A stretch of DNA of 64,000 nucleotides, taken from assembly GCF_000718635.1 (NCBI RefSeq), contig NZ_JOBF01000003.1, positions 1 to 64,000 of the forward strand, written 5' to 3'. The number at the start of each line of letters is the position of its first letter. Within the stretch, counting starts at the first letter, position 1. Shown here piece by piece: positions 46,075 through 55,432 of this stretch. This DNA is from Streptomyces varsoviensis. Lineage in GTDB: Bacteria > Actinomycetota > Actinomycetes > Streptomycetales > Streptomycetaceae. Under the pieces are notes generated by a model that saw nothing but the letters and a program-made list of their open reading frames with translations, had not been told where the DNA came from and did no database searches. The position numbers and the translations under genes were made by a program.

Positions 46075-47754
46075 ATGACCCAGGACCTCGCGCCCCTCGT
46101 CCAGGACCCGAGCGCCGGCCGCTCCACCGGCTGGTGGCGCAGCGCCGTCATCTACCAGGTGTACGTGCGCTCGTTCGCCGACAGCGACGGCGACGGCGTC
46201 GGCGATCTGCGCGGGGCCCGCGACCGGCTGCCGCACCTCGCCGACCTGGGCGTGGACGCGGTCTGGCTGACCCCGTTCTACGCCTCGCCGCAGGCGGACG
46301 GCGGCTACGACGTCGCCGACTACCGGGCGGTGGACCCGCTGTTCGGGGAGTTGTCCGACGCCGACGGGCTCGTACGGGAGGCGCACCGCCTCGGCCTGCG
46401 GGTGATCGTCGACATCGTGCCCAACCACACCTCGGATCAGCACGCGTGGTTTCGAGCCGCGCTCGCGGACCGGCACGGGGGTCCGGCCCGCGAGCGTTAC
46501 CACTTCCGCCCGGGGAGAGGAGAGAGCGGCCAGTGGCCGCCGAACGACTGGGAGTCCGTGTTCGGCGGCCCCGCCTGGACGCGCACGGCCGGCGCCGACG
46601 GGGCCCCGGGCGAGTGGTACCTCCATCTCTTCGCGCCCGAGCAGCCCGACCTCAACTGGGACCACCCGGAGGTGGCGCGGGAGTTCGCGTCCGTGCTGCG
46701 GTTCTGGCTGGACCTGGGCGTGGACGGGTTCCGCGTCGACGTGGCGCACGGCATGGTCAAGGCGGCCGGGCTGCCCGACATCGGCCGCGGCGAGCAGGCC
46801 AAGATGATCGGCACGCAGGTGCTGCCGTTCTTCGACCAGGACGGCGTGCACGAGATCCACCGCTCCTGGCGGCGGCTCCTGGACAGCTACGACGGCGAGC
46901 GAATCGGGGTCGCGGAGGCGTGGGCCCCGACGTCCGAGCGGCTGGCGCTGTACGTACGCCCCGACGAACTGCACCAGGCGTTCAACTTCCAGTTCCTGCG
47001 GTGCCCGTGGGGCGCGGCGGCGATGCGCGAGGTCATCGACGAGTCGCTGGCCGCCACCGCCGCCGTGGGCGCCCCCGCCACCTGGGTCCTCTCCAACCAC
47101 GACGTGGTGCGCCACACCACCCGCTACGGCGGCGGCGAGCGGGGGCTGCGCCGGGCGCGGGCCGCGGCGCTGCTGATGCTGGCGCTGCCCGGCTCGGCCT
47201 ACGTCTACCAGGGCGAGGAGCTGGGGCTGCCGGAGGTGGAGGACCTGCCGGACGAGGCGCGGCAGGACCCGGCGTTCCTCCGCGGCCGCGGGGCCCGCGC
47301 CAGGGGCGGCGTTCCCCATGGGAACGAGGGAGCGGAGCGCAGCGGGCAGGACGGCACGCGGGACGGCTGCCGGGTGCCGATCCCGTGGTCGGGCACCACC
47401 GCCCCGTACGGCTTCGGGCCGGGCACGAGCTGGCTGCCGCAGCCCGCCCAGTGGCGGGAGCTGTCCGTCGAGGCGCAGTCGGGCGACCCGCGCTCCACGC
47501 TGGAGCTGTACCGCTCGGCGCTCGCCCTGCGCCGGGAGCTGCCGGGGCTCGGCGACGGCCCGATGAGCTGGCTGCCCGCGCCCGAGGGGGTGCTGGCCCT
47601 GTCCCGGCCCGGCTTCGTGTGCACGCTCAACACGCTGGCCGCCGAGGCCGAGCTGCCGGTGCCGGGCCGCCCGGTGCTGGCCACCGCCCCGCTGGAGTTC
47701 GGCGGCGGCGCGGTCCGCGTCCCGGCGGAGGCATGCGTGTGGTGGGCGGTCTGA
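46075..47754 (+). CDS. aglA: Alpha-glucosidase (GH13), intracellular
   Basis: Hydrolyses imported maltose/maltodextrins to glucose in the cytosol. The 559-residue protein has GH13 regions I-IV: VIVDIVPNHTSDQH, DGFRVDVAHGM (nucleophile Asp), VAEAW (acid/base Glu) and LSNHDVVRH. Between GH13 region IV and RVPIPWSG is an unusual segment, ARARGGVPHGNEGAERSGQD, which related enzymes appear to lack. GGAAG precedes the ATG at 46075. It is operonic with malEFG and followed one base later by malR. Confidence 0.92.
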   Translation: MTQDLAPLVQDPSAGRSTGWWRSAVIYQVYVRSFADSDGDGVGDLRGARDRLPHLADLGVDAVWLTPFYASPQADGGYDVADYRAVDPLFGELSDADGLVREAHRLGLRVIVDIVPNHTSDQHAWFRAALADRHGGPARERYHFRPGRGESGQWPPNDWESVFGGPAWTRTAGADGAPGEWYLHLFAPEQPDLNWDHPEVAREFASVLRFWLDLGVDGFRVDVAHGMVKAAGLPDIGRGEQAKMIGTQVLPFFDQDGVHEIHRSWRRLLDSYDGERIGVAEAWAPTSERLALYVRPDELHQAFNFQFLRCPWGAAAMREVIDESLAATAAVGAPATWVLSNHDVVRHTTRYGGGERGLRRARAAALLMLALPGSAYVYQGEELGLPEVEDLPDEARQDPAFLRGRGARARGGVPHGNEGAERSGQDGTRDGCRVPIPWSGTTAPYGFGPGTSWLPQPAQWRELSVEAQSGDPRSTLELYRSALALRRELPGLGDGPMSWLPAPEGVLALSRPGFVCTLNTLAAEAELPVPGRPVLATAPLEFGGGAVRVPAEACVWWAV

Positions 47755-47755
47755 G

Positions 47756-48823
47756 ATGCGGCCGGGACAGCCCCCGCCCATGACCGCCCGGCTCGCCGAC
47801 ATCGCGGCCCAGGCGGGGGTCAGCGAGGCGACGGTGAGCCGGGTGCTCAACGGGAAGCCCGGCGTCGCGGCGGCCACCCGCCAGTCGGTGCTGGCCGCGC
47901 TCGACGTGCTCGGCTACGAGCGTCCGGTGCGGCTGCGGCGGCGCAGCGCCGGGCTCGTCGGACTGATCACCCCCGAGCTGGAGAACCCGATATTCCCCGC
48001 GTTCGCGCAGGTCATCGGCCAAGCCCTGACCCGCCGGGGATATACGCCGGTGCTGGCCACCCAGACACCCGGCGGGTCCACAGAGGACGAGCTGACGGAG
48101 CTGCTGGTGGACCGGGGGGTGGCCGGGATCATCTTCGTCTCCGGGCTGCACGCGGACACCACCGCCGACCCGCAGCGCTACGAGCGGCTGCGCGCCCAGG
48201 GCGTCCCGTTCGTCCTCGTGGGCGGCTTCTCCTCGAAGGTGCGGGCCCCCTTCGTCTCCCCCGACGACCGGGCGGCGGCCCGGCTCGCCGTCACCCATTT
48301 GGCGGCATTGGGCCACCGCCGGATCGGGCTGGCGCTGGGGCCCCGGCGCTTCGTGCCCGTACAGCGGAAAACGGAGGGTTTTCTGCGGGGCATGGCGGAC
48401 GAACTGGGGGTGCCCGCCGTCGAGGGGGAGCGGCTGGTCCAGCACTCGCTGTTCACCCTGGAGGGCGGGCAGGCCGCGGCCGGCCACCTCATCGACCGCG
48501 GCTGCACGGCGGTGGTGTGCGCGAGCGACATGATGGCGCTCGGCGCCGTCCGGGCCGCCCGCCTGCTCGGTCTACGGGTGCCTCGGGATCTGTCGGTCGT
48601 CGGTTTCGACGACTCTCCCCTCATAGCGTTCACCGATCCGCCGCTGACCACCATCCGACAGCCGGTGCGCCCCATGGGCCAGGCCGCCGTACGGGCCCTG
48701 CTGGAGGAGATAGGGGGCGCCCCCGCCCCGCACAGCGAGTTCGTCTTCCTGCCGGAACTGGTGGTCAGGGGGTCGACGGCGGCCGCCCCGCAGGGGTCGG
48801 GACCGCCTCTGGGACGACCTTGA
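47756..48823 (+). CDS. malR: LacI/GalR-family maltose repressor
   Basis: Regulator of 355 residues expected to repress the mal operon and respond to maltose-type sugars. The N-terminal HTH is RLADIAAQAGVSEATVSRVL, then NGKPGVAAATR. The periplasmic-binding-like ligand domain contains RSAGLVGLITPELENPIFPA, VVCASDMMALGAVRAARLLG and VVGFDDSPLIAFTDPPLTTI. These closely match the MalR/Reg1 proteins of Streptomyces from memory. The ATG at 47756 is one base after the aglA stop; an internal ATG at 47780 (MTARLADIAA) is equally likely. In S. coelicolor malR is divergent from malE; here it ends the operon. Confidence 0.9.
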   Translation: MRPGQPPPMTARLADIAAQAGVSEATVSRVLNGKPGVAAATRQSVLAALDVLGYERPVRLRRRSAGLVGLITPELENPIFPAFAQVIGQALTRRGYTPVLATQTPGGSTEDELTELLVDRGVAGIIFVSGLHADTTADPQRYERLRAQGVPFVLVGGFSSKVRAPFVSPDDRAAARLAVTHLAALGHRRIGLALGPRRFVPVQRKTEGFLRGMADELGVPAVEGERLVQHSLFTLEGGQAAAGHLIDRGCTAVVCASDMMALGAVRAARLLGLRVPRDLSVVGFDDSPLIAFTDPPLTTIRQPVRPMGQAAVRALLEEIGGAPAPHSEFVFLPELVVRGSTAAAPQGSGPPLGRP

Positions 48824-48887
48824 AAGGGGGTAAGAACCGACCTGGGGATGATCTGCGCTTCGGCTCCGTCTGGCAGACTGTATTCCT

Positions 48888-49898
48888 ATGGGTGAAGCGC
48901 ACGTGAGGACTCCGGAAGGCCGATCGGCCACCCCGCCACCCATCGAGGAGCGCGAGGGCCGACCGGCGGAGGACCGCACGCTCCTGAGGCGTCTTCGCTC
49001 CCCGCGCAGGCCCCGTCTCTGGTTCGAGATCCTGCTGATCGCCGTCAGCTACTGGACGTATTCGCTGATCCGCAACGCGGTCCCGGAGCAGAAGGCCAAG
49101 GCGCTCGACAACGCCGACTGGATCTGGCAGGTCGAGCGGACCCTGCACATAGCGGTCGAGGACACCATCAACCGCGCCGTGGACTCGGTGACGTGGCTGA
49201 TCGTGGGCATGAACTACTACTACGCCACGCTGCACTTCATCATGACCATCGGTGTGCTGGTGTGGCTCTACCGCCGCCATCCCGGCCGGTACGCGGCGAC
49301 CCGGCTGGTCCTCTTCGTCACCACCGCCTTCGCCCTCGTCGGCTACTACTTCTACCCGCTCGCCCCGCCCCGGCTGATGAACGGCGTGCCCTTCATCGAC
49401 ACGGTCGTGGTCCACCACACCTGGGGCTCGATGGCGTCGGGCAACCTCGCCGACATGTCCAACCAGTACGCGGCGATGCCGTCGATGCACATCGGCTGGT
49501 CCACGTGGTGCGGCATCACCATCGCGATGCTGGCGCGGCCGCTGTGGGCGAGGATTCTCGGCGCGCTCTACCCGGTGGCGACGCTGGCGGTCATCGTCTC
49601 CACCGCCAACCACTTCTGGCTGGACGCGATCGGCGGGCTGATCTGCCTGGCCGTGGGGTTCGCGGTCGCGTACGCCTGGTACGGGGCGTTCCCGTACCGG
49701 CTCTCGCGCCAGGTGGCGAGCCGGCCGGTGGCGAAGGCGGCCCCCAGGCCCAAGCCCCGGCCCACGCCCGGGGTCGGGCCGGAGCCGGCGCCCGGCGCGG
49801 CCGCGGTGGGTGCGCGGGGGAAGGCCGGGGAGCCGGCCGCGGGGACCGCCGCCGAGCGGGCCGCCGCCAGAGCCGCGGCCAGGGCCGAAAGCCGATAG
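48888..49898 (+). CDS. PAP2-superfamily membrane protein (inositol-phosphotransferase-like)
   Basis: A 336-residue membrane protein with about six helices and a C-terminal Pro/Ala/Lys-rich tail (about 285-336). The PAP2 catalytic motifs are YAAMPSMHIGWS and TANHFWLDAIGG, with the active-site His in each. The layout matches actinobacterial PAP2 proteins related to inositol phosphorylceramide synthases. The exact lipid substrate is unknown. The start lies right behind a -10-like CAGACT, so a leaderless mRNA is possible. Confidence 0.88.
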   Translation: MGEAHVRTPEGRSATPPPIEEREGRPAEDRTLLRRLRSPRRPRLWFEILLIAVSYWTYSLIRNAVPEQKAKALDNADWIWQVERTLHIAVEDTINRAVDSVTWLIVGMNYYYATLHFIMTIGVLVWLYRRHPGRYAATRLVLFVTTAFALVGYYFYPLAPPRLMNGVPFIDTVVVHHTWGSMASGNLADMSNQYAAMPSMHIGWSTWCGITIAMLARPLWARILGALYPVATLAVIVSTANHFWLDAIGGLICLAVGFAVAYAWYGAFPYRLSRQVASRPVAKAAPRPKPRPTPGVGPEPAPGAAAVGARGKAGEPAAGTAAERAAARAAARAESR

Positions 49899-50024
49899 CG
49901 GCCGGGGCCGTCACCAGGGCGGAGCCGGTAGCCGGTGACGCCGGGACGCGGCAGCCGCCGGGGCCGGCAGCGGGCGGCGCCGGGGCCCATAGCCAGTAGC
50001 CGCCCCCGAGGGGCCGCTTCCCCC

Positions 50025-53000
50025 TCAAGCCCCGTAGAACACCTCTTCCACCACCGCGCGCGCCCTGCGGGTGAGCCGCCGGTAGTCCTCCAGCATGTCC
50101 CCGACGTGCCCCGGCTCGTACCCGAGATAGCGCCCCACGGCGGCCAGCTCGCGGCTGTCGCCGGGGAACGTGTCGCCGGGGCGGCCGCGTACCAGCATCA
50201 CCGCGTTGCGCACGCGGGACGCCAGCATCCACGCCTCGTCCAGGGTCTGCGCCTCCTCCGCCGGTACCAGCCCGGCGGCGTGCGCGGCGGCCAGCGCCTC
50301 GCGGGTCCGGGTGGTGCGCAGCCCCGGCACCTCCCAGCCGTACCGGAGCTGGAGGAGCTGCACCGTCCACTCGACGTCGGAGAGGCCGCCGCGGCCGAGC
50401 TTGGTGTGGGTCGTGGGGTCCGCGCCGCGCGGCAGCCGCTCGGTCTCCATCCGGGCCTTGAGCCGCCGGATCTCGCGCACCGCGTCCTCGCCGGGCCCGC
50501 CGGGGGGGTAGCGCAGCGGCTCCACCAGCTCGATGAACCGCTCGCCGAGGTCCGCGTCGCCGGCCACCGGCTCGGCCCGCAGCAGCGCCTGGCTCTCCCA
50601 CACCAGCGACCAGCGCCGGTAGTAGGCCGCGTACGACGCCAGGGACCGCACCATCGGCCCGGCCTTGCCCTCCGGGCGCAGGTCGGCGTCGACCAGCAGC
50701 GGCGGGTCGGAGCTGGGGAGCTGGAGGAGCCGCCGCATCTCGGTGGCGACGGCGAAGGCGGCCTTCGCGGCCGTCTGGTCCTCGACGCCCTCGCGCGGCT
50801 CGTAGACGAACAGGACGTCCGCGTCCGATCCGTAGTTCATCTCCCGGCCGCCGAACCGGCCCATGCCGATGACCGTGAACCGGGCGGGCAGCGTGTCGCC
50901 CCACTCGGCCCGTACGGCGGCGCGCAGGGCGCCCGCGACGGTCGCCGCGGTCAGGTCGGACAGGGCCGCGCCGGTCGCGTCGAGGGCTTCGCCGGGGTCG
51001 GTGCGGGCCGGGACGCCCTCGGTGCCGTACGCGCCGATGAGGTCCGCGGCGGCGGTGCGGAACATCTCGCGGCGCCGCACGCCGCGGACCGCCGCGACCG
51101 CCTGCTCGGCGCCGTCGGCGCGGCCGACGGCCGCCAGCGCCTCCTGTTCCAGGCCGGCCCGGCCGCGCGGCCGCAGCCCGTCGGGGGCGCCGAGCAGGGC
51201 GACCGCCTCGGGGGCGCGGAGCAGCAAGTCGGGGGCGAGGCGGCCGGCGGAGAGCACGCGGGCCAGGTTCTCGGCGGCGGCGCCCTCGTCCCGCAGCAGC
51301 CGCAGGTACCAGGGCGTCTTGCCCAGGGCGTCGGAGACCTTGCGGAAGTTGAGCAGCCCCGCGTCCGGGTCGGCGGAGTCCGCGAACCAGCCGAGCAGGA
51401 CGGGCAGCAGCGTGCGCTGGATGGCGGCCTTGCGGGTCACGCCGGAGGACAGCGCCTCCAGGTGGCGCAGGGCGGCGGCCGGGTCCGCGTACCCCAGGGC
51501 CTCCAGCCGCTGGCCGGCGGCCTCGGCGCTGAGCCGGGTCTCGCCGGGTTCGAGCTGGGCGACGGCGTCGAGCAGCGGCCGGTAGAAGAGCTTCTCGTGC
51601 AGCCGGCGCACCTCGCGGGCGTGCCGCTTCCACTCCTTGCGCAGGTACTCGACCGGCTCCACGCCGCTGGGCCAGCCGAACGGCCGGGCCAGGGAACGGC
51701 CGAGGCGCCGCAGGTCGGCCTCGTTGTCGGGGACGAGGTGGGTGCGGCGCATCTTGTGGAGCTGGATGCGGTGTTCCATGGCGCGCAGGAAGCGGTACGC
51801 GGCGTCGAGCGAGGCGGCGTCCGCGCGGCCCACGTAGCCGCCGGCGGCGAGCGCGGCGAGGGCGGCGAGGGTGTTGGCGCGGCGGAGGGTGGCGTCGGTG
51901 CGGCCGTGCACCAGTTGCAGGAGCTGTACGGCGAACTCGACGTCGCGCAGCCCGCCGGGGCCGAGCTTGAGTTCGCGGTCTATCTGGGCGGCGGGGATGT
52001 TCTCGATGACGCGGCGGCGCATCTGCTGCACGTCGGGGACGAAGTTCTCGCGCTCGGAGACCTGCCAGACCAGGGGGGTGACGGCGTCGATGTACGCGCG
52101 GCCCAGTTCGGCGTCGCCGGCCATCGGGCGGGCCTTGAGCAGCGCCTGGAACTCCCAGGTCTTCGCCCACCGCTGGTAGTACGCGAGGTGGCTGGAGAGG
52201 GTCCGCACCAGCGGCCCGTTGCGGCCCTCGGGGCGGAGGTTGGCGTCGACGGGCCAGATGGTGCCCTCGGCCGTCACGTCGGAGCACAGCCGCACCAGCC
52301 GGGCGGCGAGCCGGGTCGCCGCCTGCACGGCCTTGGACTCGTCGACGCCGTCCCTGGGCTCGGCGACGAAGATGACGTCCACGTCGGAGACGTAGTTCAG
52401 CTCGTGGCCGCCGCACTTGCCCATGCCGATGACGGCGAGCCGGGCCGCGGCGGCGTCGGTGGGCTGCTCCTCCGAGGCGATCTCCAGGGCGGCGAGCAGG
52501 GTGGCGGTGGCCAGGTCGGCGAGTTCGGCGGCGGTCTCGGCGACCTCGGTGGTGCCGCACACATCGCGGGCGGCTATGCCCAGCAGGGCGCGGCGGTAGG
52601 CGGCGCGCAGCGCGTCGGGGCGGGGCCGGCCGGCGCCGCGCTCGCCCCAGATGCCCTCGGCCAGCTCGCGCTCGAACTCGGGGGTGGTGGGGTGCAGGTC
52701 GGCGGACTCGTAGGTGACGAGGGAGTGCCAGTCGGCGGGGTGGCGGGCGAGGTGGTCGCCGAGCGCCTCGGACGCGCCGAGCACGCCGATGAGCCGGTCG
52801 CGCAGCGGTTTGGCGGTGATGAGGGTGTCGAGGAAGGTGCGCCGGTCGTCGTCCTCCTGCGCCTCGACCATGCGGACGAGGCCGTGCAGCGCCAGGTCGG
52901 GATCGGCGGCGGCGCCGAGCGCGTCGAGGAGGACGGGGTCGGCGCGCACGGTGGAGAGTTCGGGGGTGTCGAGCAGCCGCTCGGCGCCGGCGGGGTCGGT

Positions 53001-53060
53001 GAACCCGTAGCGCACCAGCCGGCTGAAGGTGGAGCTCCTGCGACCCTGCGGTACGGACAT
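50025..53060 (-). CDS. glnE: Glutamine synthetase adenylyltransferase/deadenylylase
   Basis: Bifunctional enzyme that switches GlnA activity by adding or removing AMP at its adenylylation Tyr. The 1011 residues contain two nucleotidyltransferase domains. The N-terminal one (about 110-330) has GMGKCGGHELNYVSDVDVIF. The C-terminal one (about 690-860) has GMGRFGGREMNYGSDADVLF. A linker with helical bundles joins them. The ATG at 53060 reads MSVPQGRRSSTFSRLVRYGF. Its target GlnA is encoded 27 kb away. It is divergent from the aldehyde dehydrogenase gene. Confidence 0.96.
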   Translation of the reverse strand: MSVPQGRRSSTFSRLVRYGFTDPAGAERLLDTPELSTVRADPVLLDALGAAADPDLALHGLVRMVEAQEDDDRRTFLDTLITAKPLRDRLIGVLGASEALGDHLARHPADWHSLVTYESADLHPTTPEFERELAEGIWGERGAGRPRPDALRAAYRRALLGIAARDVCGTTEVAETAAELADLATATLLAALEIASEEQPTDAAAARLAVIGMGKCGGHELNYVSDVDVIFVAEPRDGVDESKAVQAATRLAARLVRLCSDVTAEGTIWPVDANLRPEGRNGPLVRTLSSHLAYYQRWAKTWEFQALLKARPMAGDAELGRAYIDAVTPLVWQVSERENFVPDVQQMRRRVIENIPAAQIDRELKLGPGGLRDVEFAVQLLQLVHGRTDATLRRANTLAALAALAAGGYVGRADAASLDAAYRFLRAMEHRIQLHKMRRTHLVPDNEADLRRLGRSLARPFGWPSGVEPVEYLRKEWKRHAREVRRLHEKLFYRPLLDAVAQLEPGETRLSAEAAGQRLEALGYADPAAALRHLEALSSGVTRKAAIQRTLLPVLLGWFADSADPDAGLLNFRKVSDALGKTPWYLRLLRDEGAAAENLARVLSAGRLAPDLLLRAPEAVALLGAPDGLRPRGRAGLEQEALAAVGRADGAEQAVAAVRGVRRREMFRTAAADLIGAYGTEGVPARTDPGEALDATGAALSDLTAATVAGALRAAVRAEWGDTLPARFTVIGMGRFGGREMNYGSDADVLFVYEPREGVEDQTAAKAAFAVATEMRRLLQLPSSDPPLLVDADLRPEGKAGPMVRSLASYAAYYRRWSLVWESQALLRAEPVAGDADLGERFIELVEPLRYPPGGPGEDAVREIRRLKARMETERLPRGADPTTHTKLGRGGLSDVEWTVQLLQLRYGWEVPGLRTTRTREALAAAHAAGLVPAEEAQTLDEAWMLASRVRNAVMLVRGRPGDTFPGDSRELAAVGRYLGYEPGHVGDMLEDYRRLTRRARAVVEEVFYGA

Positions 53061-53260
53061 GCCGCCGCCTCCCGTCCGTCGAACGCCGCACTCGTCACCG
53101 GCCGCTCGCGATCAAGGGCCGGTACGAGCCTACTGGCGGCGGGCGGCCGGGGCGGGCGGGGGCACCGTACCCATACACCGTAAAACCCTGGTGAAGCCGG
53201 GGTGGCGGGGCGCGCCGTATTGCGCGGGGGCCGGGCGCGCTGCAAGGTCGAAGGGGCGCG

Positions 53261-53320
53261 GAGGCACAAGAGCCGCGGAGCCACGAGAGCCGCAGAGGCA
53301 CAAGAGCCGCAGAGCCACGA
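53261..53320. repeat. 26-bp direct repeat between glnE and the dehydrogenase gene
   Basis: Copies at 53261-53286 and 53295-53320 (gaggcacaagagccgc, then ggagccacga or agagccacga) differ by one base and lie 26 bp upstream of the dehydrogenase ATG. They carry several aag-agccgc elements. Confidence 0.75.
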
Positions 53321-53345
53321 CCGGCCGGCGCACGGAAGGAAAGCC

Positions 53346-54746
53346 ATGCCCATCGCGACGGTGAACCCCACGAACGGCGAGACGCTCAAGACGTTCGACG
53401 CACTGGGCCCGGAGGAGATCGAGCGACGGCTGGCCGCCGCCGAGTCCGCGTTCCGCCAGTACCGCACCACCAGCTTCGCCGAACGCGCCCGGCTGCTGAG
53501 CCGCGCCGCCGACCTGCTGGAACAGGACGCGCGGGACGTCGCCCGGACCATGACCACGGAGATGGGCAAGCCGATCGGCGCGGCCCGCGCGGAGGCCGCG
53601 AAGTGCGTCAAGACGATGCGCTGGTACGCGGCGCACGCCGAGGGGCTGCTGGCGGACGAGCACCCGACGGACGCGGACGTACGGGACTCCGGCGCCACGC
53701 ACGCGCGCGTCCACTACCGGCCGCTCGGCGCGGTGCTCGCCGTGATGCCGTGGAACTTCCCGCTCTGGCAGGTCGTACGGTTCGCCGCCCCGGCCCTGAT
53801 GGCGGGGAACGTGGGCCTGCTCAAGCACGCCTCGAACGTGCCGCAGACCGCGCTGTACCTGGAAGACCTCTTCCGCCGCGCCGGGTACGCCGAGGGCTGC
53901 TTCCAGACGCTGCTGGTGGGGTCCGGCGCCATCGAGGCCATCCTGCGCGACAAGCGGGTCGCCGCCGCGACGCTCACCGGCAGCGAGCCGGCCGGCCGCT
54001 CCGTCGCCTCCATCGCGGGCGACGAGATCAAGAAGACCGTCCTGGAACTGGGCGGCAGCGACCCGTACGTCGTCATGCCGTCCGCCGACATCGAACGGGC
54101 GGCGGCCACGGCGGTCACGGCCCGCGTCCAGAACAACGGCCAGTCCTGCATCGCCGCCAAGCGCTTCATCGTCCACGTCGACGTCTACGACCAGTTCGTG
54201 GAGCGTTTCACGGCGGGCATGCGGAATCTGACCGTCGGCGACCCGATGAGCGACACCACCGACGTGGGCCCGCTCTCCTCCGAACAGGGCCGCGCCGACC
54301 TGGAGGAGCTCGTCGACGACGCCGTACGCCACGGGGCGCGGGCGCTGTGCGGCGGACAGCGCCCCAAGGACCTCCCGAACGGCTGGTTCTACGAGCCGAC
54401 GATCCTCGCCGAGATCACCACCAACATGCGCATCCACCGCGAGGAGGCGTTCGGCCCCGTCGCCACCCTCTACCGCGCCGGCAGCCTCGACGAGGCCATC
54501 ACCATCGCCAACGACACGTCCTTCGGCCTGAGTTCCAACGTCTGGACCCGCGACGCCGCCGAAGTCGACCGCTTCGTCCGCGACCTCGAAGCCGGCGGCA
54601 TCTTCTTCAACGGCATGACCGCCTCCCACCCCGCCTTCCCCTTCGGCGGCATCAAACGCTCCGGCTACGGCCGCGAACTGGCCGGCCACGGCATCCGCGA
54701 ATTCTGCAACGCCACCACGGTATGGCACGGCACAGGCCCGAACTGA
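53346..54746 (+). CDS. NAD(P)-dependent aldehyde dehydrogenase (succinate-semialdehyde dehydrogenase-like)
   Basis: A 466-residue ALDH. The catalytic Cys is in [12 protein letters not shown] and the general-base Glu in LELGGSDPY. The cofactor region [10 protein letters not shown] and [10 protein letters not shown] are also present. Sequence style ([30 protein letters not shown]) matches SSADH/Sad-type enzymes that oxidise succinate semialdehyde to succinate, linking GABA and polyamine breakdown to the TCA cycle. GGAAGGAAAG precedes the ATG at 53346. It lies near glnE and glnA2, another polyamine-related gene. Confidence 0.88.
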   Translation: MPIATVNPTNGETLKTFDALGPEEIERRLAAAESAFRQYRTTSFAERARLLSRAADLLEQDARDVARTMTTEMGKPIGAARAEAAKCVKTMRWYAAHAEGLLADEHPTDADVRDSGATHARVHYRPLGAVLAVMPWNFPLWQVVRFAAPALMAGNVGLLKHASNVPQTALYLEDLFRRAGYAEGCFQTLLVGSGAIEAILRDKRVAAATLTGSEPAGRSVASIAGDEIKKTVLELGGSDPYVVMPSADIERAAATAVTARVQNNGQSCIAAKRFIVHVDVYDQFVERFTAGMRNLTVGDPMSDTTDVGPLSSEQGRADLEELVDDAVRHGARALCGGQRPKDLPNGWFYEPTILAEITTNMRIHREEAFGPVATLYRAGSLDEAITIANDTSFGLSSNVWTRDAAEVDRFVRDLEAGGIFFNGMTASHPAFPFGGIKRSGYGRELAGHGIREFCNATTVWHGTGPN

Positions 54747-54878
54747 CCGCCGGGGCGGGGTGTGGGCCGGAGTGATCAACTCCCCTTGTACACATGCCAT
54801 GTAAGTACATGTCGGGTGCCTGTGGCCGCTGATACGTTCGTGACGTGACGTGAGTTCACTTCCGTCAGGAGGCGCACG

Positions 54879-55343
54879 ATGTCCACACCTACACCGGGGC
54901 CGACGCCGTCACCCAGTGTCATGCCCCCTCCGGCACCACCCGGTAGCGCCCGGCACGACCCGCACCCGGCCCCGCATCCGTCCCCGACACCGTCCCCCTC
55001 CCCCGGCCCCTCACCGCATCTCGTGCCACCCTGGGGGAGCCCGCCCGACCTGGAGGTCTCGCACACGTGGCTGGAGCACCGGGCCGCGGACTGCGACACC
55101 GCGACGGAGACGCTCTTCCACACCCTGGGGCCGGCCGGTGAGGCATTCGGCGCGCTGGCCGCTGCGGCGCCCGGCTGGAGCTTCGTGCACAGCGTCGACG
55201 ACATGAAGAAGCGCTGGGAGAAGCTCAACGGCCTCGTGCGCGGCCGGCTGGGCGAGGCGGCGGACAACTTCCGGCTGAGCGCGGGCGAATACAGCCGGAT
55301 CGACCACGACCGCGCGCGGGACTTCCGCCAGATCACGGGCTGA
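54879..55343 (+). CDS. WXG100/ESX-type secreted protein with a Pro-rich N-terminus
   Basis: A 154-residue protein. Residues 1-55 are a Pro/Ser/Thr/His-rich disordered region. The C-terminal part (about 60-154) is a helical hairpin of the WXG/ESX-associated type: SHTWLEHRAADCDTATETLF, APGWSFVHSVDDMKKRWEKL, then LGEAADNFRLSAGEYSRIDH. AGGAGG at 54868-54873 is well placed. The first of a three-gene group, it is expected to dimerise with or chaperone the next product for ESX-type export. Upstream 54789-54815 has acatg/catgt inverted elements. Confidence 0.75.
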   Translation: MSTPTPGPTPSPSVMPPPAPPGSARHDPHPAPHPSPTPSPSPGPSPHLVPPWGSPPDLEVSHTWLEHRAADCDTATETLFHTLGPAGEAFGALAAAAPGWSFVHSVDDMKKRWEKLNGLVRGRLGEAADNFRLSAGEYSRIDHDRARDFRQITG

Positions 55344-55432
55344 CCCCAGAGGCACGGGGGCCGGGAAGGCAGACCGGCAAGGCAGAGCGGGGCGCGGCCC
55401 CGGAACGCGGACAGACAGACGGGGGGGACCGT

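Noticed and set aside
49591..53091. Second minus-strand frame overlapping glnE
   Set aside because: Arg/Pro/Ala-rich shadow of glnE in another phase; no domain.
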